The notes under the pieces were generated by a model, which saw only the letters and a program-made list of their open reading frames with translations, did not search any database and was not told the DNA's origin. Position numbers and translations under genes: made by a program. A DNA stretch of 40,404 bases from an uncultured Lachnospiraceae bacterium (GTDB taxonomy: Bacteria > Bacillota > Clostridia > Lachnospirales > Lachnospiraceae). Location: contig CANPYY010000020.1 in the NCBI GenBank assembly GCA_947588675.1, positions 1 through 40,404 on the forward strand, given 5' to 3'. Shown here one piece after another: positions 35,972-40,404 of this stretch (positions are counted from its first letter, which is position 1; each line of letters opens with the position of its first letter).

Positions 35972-36000
35972 TTGCTTTTTATGTGGTAATAAGGTATACT
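35972..36000 (+). promoter_or_regulatory. Probable promoter of the asp23-fakA-recG run
   Basis: TTGCTT (35972-35977), a 17-bp spacer, and TATACT (35995-36000), 41 bp before the asp23-like start. Confidence 0.6.
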
Positions 36001-36040
36001 ATATAAGAATAATATATACATAAGGTAAGGAGGGTTTGTC

Positions 36041-36397
36041 ATGAAAGGCCGTATGAATACCGATATGGGTAAAATAATAGTAGATACTGATGTTATTGCA
36101 AAGTATGCGGGTTCTTCTGCTGTTGAATGTTTTGGTATTGTAGGTATGGCATCAGTAAGTGTCAGGGATGGATTTTCCAAACTTCTTAGAAAGGAAAGCC
36201 TTGCACATGGTGTTGAGGTTACTATAGAGAATAATAAACTTAAAATAGAAATGCATATTATTGCAGCATATGGTGTGAGTATTCCGGCAGTATGTGAGAA
36301 TCTTATAAGTAATGTAAAATACAAGGTTGAGGAATTTACCGGAATGGAAGTAGCTGATATTATTATCAGGGTTGAAGGCATAAGGGTTACAGAATAA
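36041..36397 (+). CDS. Asp23/Gls24 family envelope stress protein (YloU-like)
   Basis: A 118-residue protein of the Asp23/Gls24 (DUF322) family. It starts with MGKIIVDTDVIAKYAGSSA, has the conserved FGIVGMAS stretch, and ends with the typical VEEFTGMEVADIIIRVEGIR. Members form membrane-associated assemblies and respond to envelope or alkaline stress; the YloU branch is always next to a DAK2 (YloV/FakA) gene, as here. AAGGAGGG lies before ATG 36041. It is 26 bp before the fakA-like gene and shares its promoter. Confidence 0.92.
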   Translation: MKGRMNTDMGKIIVDTDVIAKYAGSSAVECFGIVGMASVSVRDGFSKLLRKESLAHGVEVTIENNKLKIEMHIIAAYGVSIPAVCENLISNVKYKVEEFTGMEVADIIIRVEGIRVTE

Positions 36398-36423
36398 AAG
36401 TATATTTGTATGGAGGTCTTCTG

Positions 36424-38430
36424 ATGAATACAATAGATGCCGGACTTCTTAAAGAGCTGTTTATTGCGGGTTTTGAAGCACTTGAGGCAAAAAAGGAATA
36501 TGTTAATGAACTTAATGTGTTCCCGGTTCCGGACGGAGATACCGGAACTAATATGACAATGACTATCCAATCTGCCGTAAAGGAAGTAAAGGCTTTAAAA
36601 GATGATAGTATGGAAAGTCTGTGTAAGGCAATTTCTTCCGGCTCATTAAGGGGAGCAAGAGGCAATTCAGGCGTAATTTTATCACAGCTTTTAAGAGGCT
36701 TTACGAAAACAATAAAAGAGTATGACGAAATAGATACGGACATTATGGCGGAAGCCTTTGAAAAAGCCGTAAATACGGCGTATAAAGCCGTAATGAAACC
36801 GAAAGAGGGAACTATTTTAACGGTGGCTAAGGCAGGGTCCGACATGGCGACATACCTTACGGGTTCGGATATTGACATTGTAACATATATGGAAGCCGTA
36901 ATAGAACATATGAGAAATGTTCTTAATCAGACGCCGGATATGCTGCCGGTACTTAAAGAAGCAGGGGTTGTTGATTCAGGCGGCGAGGGATTGTTAGTCA
37001 TACTTGAAGGAGCATTTGTGCTTCTTGCCGGGCGTATTCCGAAACCTGAAGGAGCAAAGAAACCTGATATAAGTAATATAAAGAAGAAAAAAAGTGTTGC
37101 AAAGAAACCAGAACCTGCAAAGAAACCTGAGGTAAAGAGCAAGAAACAGGAGAAAAAAGTGTATAGCCCAGTAAAATCAAAGGCAGATATAAGTACTGCC
37201 GATATTCAATTTGGATATTGTACGGAGTTTATTATCGTACTTGAAAAAGAGTTTGATGATTTTAAAGAGAGAGAACTGAAAGTATTTTTAGAGGCAATAG
37301 GCGATTCGATAGTCGTTGTTGCAGATGATGATATTGTCAAAGTGCATGTTCATACCAATATGCCGGGTATTGCCCTTCAAAAGGCGCTTACCTACGGTTC
37401 GCTTTCAAAAATTAAGATTGATAATATGCGTGAAGAACATAATGAGCTTCTTATGAATGAATTGTCGGAAACCGTGGCGGCAGAAGACGATGGTGAAGAA
37501 GCTGTTGCAGAAGCTGATATGCCGGAGGAAACCATCGCGGAAGCTGATGCACAGGAGGAAGCCATAACGGAAGCTGATATACCGGAAGAAAATATAGCGG
37601 AAGTTGACGTACCGGAGGAAGTCATCGCAGAAGCTGATATACCGGAAGAAGATATCGCAGAGGATGTGCCGGAGGAAACTGACGTACCGGAAGAAGATAT
37701 CGCAGAAGAAGATGTACCGGAGGAAACCACTGAGGAAGCTGATATGCCGGAGGAGAGCGATAAACCTTTAAAGCCTGCGGGATTTATTACGGTATCGGCA
37801 GGAGAAGGATTGAGTAAAATATTTGCCGGACTTGGCGCAGATATTATAATTGAAGGTGGACAAACCATGAATCCGAGTACGGAAGATATGCTTAATGCGA
37901 TAGAGAGGATAGATGCGGAAACAATATTTATACTTCCGAATAATTCCAATATAATACTTGCCGCGCAGCAGACAAAACTTATGTGTGAGGATAAACAGAT
38001 AATTGTGATTCCTTCAAAGACCATTCCGCAGGGAATCATGGCAATGCTCAATTATATGCCGACCAGAAGCATAAGCGATAATGAGAAGGCAATGATAAGC
38101 GAAATGGATAATGTAAAATCGGGAGCTGTTACTTATTCAATAAGAGATACGGTTGTACAGGGACATGAAATCAAACAGGGAGATATCATGGGAATAGAAA
38201 ACGGTACGATAATCAACACCGGAGTTCAGGTTATGGCTACGACCGTAGAACTTATTAAAAATCTGATAGATGAAGATACAGAGCTTATTACTTTATACTA
38301 TGGTAAAGATACTACCGAGGATGAGGCTAATCTGATTGCTTCAAATATTTTAAAAGATTATCCTGATATAGAGGTGGAAGTCCATTATGGAGGACAACCG
38401 GTATATTATTATTATTTGTCAGTAGAATAA
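36424..38430 (+). CDS. DAK2-domain protein, FakA/YloV-like fatty acid kinase with acidic repeat insertion
   Basis: A 668-residue cytoplasmic protein, about 100 residues longer than usual. The DAK2 ATP-binding domain (about 1-205) has NVFPVPDGDTGTNM (metal-binding aspartates) and GARGNSGVILSQLLRGF. A lysine-rich hinge (about 215-250) leads to a middle domain (IQFGYCTEFIIVLE, VVVADDDIVKVHVHTN). Residues 362-446 are an unusual acidic array of ten-residue units like AEADIPEEDI. The C-terminal domain (about 450-668) then continues with FITVSAGEGLSKIFAGLGAD and ILPNNSNIILAAQQT. FakA phosphorylates fatty acids held by FakB for phospholipid synthesis. No fakB (DegV) gene is adjacent. GGAGG lies 7 bases before ATG 36424. 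Confidence 0.9.
   Translation: MNTIDAGLLKELFIAGFEALEAKKEYVNELNVFPVPDGDTGTNMTMTIQSAVKEVKALKDDSMESLCKAISSGSLRGARGNSGVILSQLLRGFTKTIKEYDEIDTDIMAEAFEKAVNTAYKAVMKPKEGTILTVAKAGSDMATYLTGSDIDIVTYMEAVIEHMRNVLNQTPDMLPVLKEAGVVDSGGEGLLVILEGAFVLLAGRIPKPEGAKKPDISNIKKKKSVAKKPEPAKKPEVKSKKQEKKVYSPVKSKADISTADIQFGYCTEFIIVLEKEFDDFKERELKVFLEAIGDSIVVVADDDIVKVHVHTNMPGIALQKALTYGSLSKIKIDNMREEHNELLMNELSETVAAEDDGEEAVAEADMPEETIAEADAQEEAITEADIPEENIAEVDVPEEVIAEADIPEEDIAEDVPEETDVPEEDIAEEDVPEETTEEADMPEESDKPLKPAGFITVSAGEGLSKIFAGLGADIIIEGGQTMNPSTEDMLNAIERIDAETIFILPNNSNIILAAQQTKLMCEDKQIIVIPSKTIPQGIMAMLNYMPTRSISDNEKAMISEMDNVKSGAVTYSIRDTVVQGHEIKQGDIMGIENGTIINTGVQVMATTVELIKNLIDEDTELITLYYGKDTTEDEANLIASNILKDYPDIEVEVHYGGQPVYYYYLSVE
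37507..37761 (+). repeat. 30-bp acidic tandem repeats within the fakA-like gene
   Basis: About eight or nine degenerate 30-bp units encode ten-residue repeats of the form AEADxPEExI, with two shortened units near 37660-37690. All keep the reading frame. The array lies between the middle and C-terminal domains. Confidence 0.9.
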
Positions 38431-38453
38431 GATAAAGGATATGTATCTGCTAT

Positions 38454-40404
38454 ATGGAAATAAATGCTGATATAAGAAAGATAAAAGGAATCGGAGAAAA
38501 AACCGCTGCAAATTACCGACGGATTGGAATTAATACCGTCGGTGATTTAATTATGCACATTCCGCGCGGTTATGACGAATATAAGGAAATAGTACCGTTA
38601 AAAAATGCGCCCTTGGACTGTAATGTAATTATAGAGGGCGTCCTGTTAAAAAGACCTTCCGTAAAAAATATACGAAACAGGAAAATAGTAAGCGTACCGC
38701 TTAATGACGGAGGAGAAATAATTGATCTTATATGGTTTAACATGCCATATCTTGCAAACAGCCTGAAGACAGGCACATATTATATTCTAAGAGGAAAGAT
38801 TACAGTAAACGCCGGCAGGAAAAGGATGCTGCACCCCAAAATTCTGACAAAAGAAGAATATTATAACAGACTTCATAAACTCATACCAATATACAGCCTG
38901 ACGGACGGACTTACGAATAATGCCGTTATGAAAGCCATGGCATATGCAATAGAAGAAATAAATCCCATAAAAGATTATATACCTGACTCCATAAGAAAAA
39001 AATGCGGAGTGATGCCGTTTATGGCGGCGGTAAAAAAAATACATTTTCCTGCAACACGCAGTGAAGTGTCAGAAGCAAGACGGCGTTTTGTTTTTGATGA
39101 ATTTTTTACCTTTCTTGTTATGTTAAGATATTATAAGAAAGGTTCGGCAAAAGTAAAATCCGAAAGGAAGTACAGCCATTTTGAAGAATGTAGCAGACTT
39201 ATAGATTCGCTTCCTTATGAACTTACCGAAGCCCAGAAAAAGGTATGGTCTGAAGTAATGGACGATATGAAATCGGGCTATCTTATGAACAGGCTTATAC
39301 AGGGCGATGTGGGCTCAGGTAAGACGATAATTGCGGCGCTTGCCCTTCTTGCAAATGCCAAAAGCGGTTATCAGGGAGCGCTTATGGCTCCTACGGAAGT
39401 GCTTGCAAAACAGCACTATGAGAATTTTGTAAAGCTATTTGCAGATTTTGATGTAAAGGTGACGCTTCTTACAGGGTCAATGACTGCGCTTGCCAGAAAA
39501 AGAGAGTATGAAAATATAAGGGAGCATCGTACTGATATCATAATAGGCACTCATGCCCTTATACAGGAAAAAGTCATATATTCAGAGCTGGGTCTGGTAA
39601 TTACAGATGAACAGCACAGATTCGGGGTAAATCAGAGAAAAAATATATCAGACAAGGGAAATGGCTGCCATACTATTGTTATGAGCGCAACGCCAATACC
39701 AAGAACGCTTGCAATTATACTGTACGGCGATATGGATATATCGGTTATAGATGAATTGCCGAAAAAAAGACTTCCGATAAAAAATTGCGTAGTGGGACAA
39801 TCATACAGGTCTGCGGCATACGCATTTATTCTAAAGGAAATAAATAAGGGAAACAGAGCTTATATAATATGCCCGATGATAGAAGAAAGCGAAAACAGTG
39901 AACTTGAAAATGTAAGCAGCTACTATGTCAGGCTTTCAGAGATAATGCCAGATAATGTGCGCATAGATATACTGCATGGCAGGATGAAACCTTCCGAGAA
40001 AAATGCGGTGATGGAACGGTTTAATTCCGGCGTTACGGATATACTTATATCTACTACGGTGATAGAAGTCGGTATTGACGTACCGGAGGCTACAGTGATG
40101 ATGATAGAAAATGCCGAAAGGTTTGGCCTTGCCCAGCTGCATCAACTGCGGGGGCGTGTTGGAAGATCCGACAGACAATCATATTGTATATTTATGACGG
40201 CTGACGAAAGAAAAGAAGTTATGAAACGGCTTGAGGTACTTAATAATTCAAATAACGGGTTTTATATCGCAAGCCAGGACCTTAAACTTAGGGGACCGGG
40301 CGATATGTTCGGGGTAAGGCAGAGCGGAGAAGCTTATTTTGATATTGCGGATATATATAATGACGCAGAAGTATTAAAGCTGGCTGATTCCGCCGTTAAA
40401 TCTC
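38454..40404 (+). CDS. recG: ATP-dependent DNA helicase RecG (3' end outside window)
   Basis: The first 650 residues of a branch-migration helicase that reverses stalled forks and processes recombination intermediates. The N-terminal wedge/OB part (about 1-150) has IKGIGEKTAANYRRIGI and IMHIPRGYDEY. The helicase core has Walker A GDVGSGKT (284-291), the DEQH box (385-388), SATPIPRTLA, STTVIEVGIDVPEAT and QLRGRVGRSDRQ. Only the last few tens of residues are missing. ATG 38454 is the first in-frame start after a stop at 38433. Its ribosome site AAAGGA (38434-38439) is 14 bases away, and a ten-codon frame (38441-38470) overlaps the start. In Firmicutes recG commonly follows asp23 and fakA. Confidence 0.95.
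   Translation, partial: MEINADIRKIKGIGEKTAANYRRIGINTVGDLIMHIPRGYDEYKEIVPLKNAPLDCNVIIEGVLLKRPSVKNIRNRKIVSVPLNDGGEIIDLIWFNMPYLANSLKTGTYYILRGKITVNAGRKRMLHPKILTKEEYYNRLHKLIPIYSLTDGLTNNAVMKAMAYAIEEINPIKDYIPDSIRKKCGVMPFMAAVKKIHFPATRSEVSEARRRFVFDEFFTFLVMLRYYKKGSAKVKSERKYSHFEECSRLIDSLPYELTEAQKKVWSEVMDDMKSGYLMNRLIQGDVGSGKTIIAALALLANAKSGYQGALMAPTEVLAKQHYENFVKLFADFDVKVTLLTGSMTALARKREYENIREHRTDIIIGTHALIQEKVIYSELGLVITDEQHRFGVNQRKNISDKGNGCHTIVMSATPIPRTLAIILYGDMDISVIDELPKKRLPIKNCVVGQSYRSAAYAFILKEINKGNRAYIICPMIEESENSELENVSSYYVRLSEIMPDNVRIDILHGRMKPSEKNAVMERFNSGVTDILISTTVIEVGIDVPEATVMMIENAERFGLAQLHQLRGRVGRSDRQSYCIFMTADERKEVMKRLEVLNNSNNGFYIASQDLKLRGPGDMFGVRQSGEAYFDIADIYNDAEVLKLADSAVKS

Noticed and set aside
36387-38051. 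Long open frames on the minus strand opposite the fakA-like gene, including a Ser-rich one of 219 codons
   Set aside because: They mirror the acidic repeat coding sequence of the plus strand, lack ribosome sites, and show no protein-like conservation or motifs.
1-40404. CRISPR arrays, insertion sequences, prophage or integrative element genes, tRNA and rRNA genes
   Set aside because: No spaced repeat arrays, transposase, integrase or phage motifs, terminal inverted repeats or tRNA-like cloverleafs other than the tmRNA were seen; the gene content is chromosomal throughout.

Overview
The window looks like chromosomal DNA of a Gram-positive, spore-forming anaerobe of the Lachnospiraceae (Clostridia). 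The reasons are moderate-to-low GC, strong AGGAGG-type ribosome sites, a zinc-type L28, a GerW sporulation protein, an Asp23/FakA-type pair, the gene order gpmI-secG-rnr-smpB-ssrA, and secreted enzymes with Ig-like, FIVAR and BspA-type modules. Species cannot be fixed from the sequence alone. No insertion sequence, prophage, CRISPR array, rRNA or tRNA gene was seen; most of the window is housekeeping sequence with a few accessory genes.

Layout. Bases 1-2711: the 3' part of an FtsX-type ABC permease and a secreted esterase with a very basic Ig-like module. 2734-7681: phosphoglycerate mutase, then the export and ribosome-rescue block secG, rnr, smpB and tmRNA. 7782-13985: a minus-strand fructosamine-kinase-like gene, and a 1,387-residue secreted GH2 glycosidase divergent from an AraC regulator, with a perfect 23-bp tandem repeat between them. 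14072-17415: a membrane-anchored trigger-factor-like foldase in an operon with a response regulator and a sensor kinase. 17496-22237: hisH-hisF, ung, an isocitrate-dehydrogenase-family gene and a DEAD-box RNA helicase. 22252-24088: a minus-strand PIG-V-like GT-C glycosyltransferase divergent from a small double-LysM protein.

24156-35397: one long co-directional run behind a near-consensus promoter. It holds carB, a CorA-type transporter, a rhomboid-like protein with a zinc ribbon, a double GT-C glycosyltransferase of the PMT family, two unrecognised proteins that overlap by 4 bp, a DUF2953 protein and GerW. 35492-40404: rpmB, a 46-codon membrane microprotein on the minus strand, an Asp23 protein, a FakA-like protein with an unusual acidic repeat array, and recG, which runs off the end.

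How the genes fit together. RNase R, SmpB and tmRNA form the trans-translation pathway: tagging of stalled peptides and decay of the non-stop message. The GH2 gene and araC form a probable local sugar-response unit. The foldase and two-component system probably serve envelope protein quality. The best candidate for something undescribed is the corA-to-gerW run, which combines envelope glycosylation, a probable pseudoprotease, two unknown proteins and sporulation proteins. That reading is inference from gene order, not demonstrated function.
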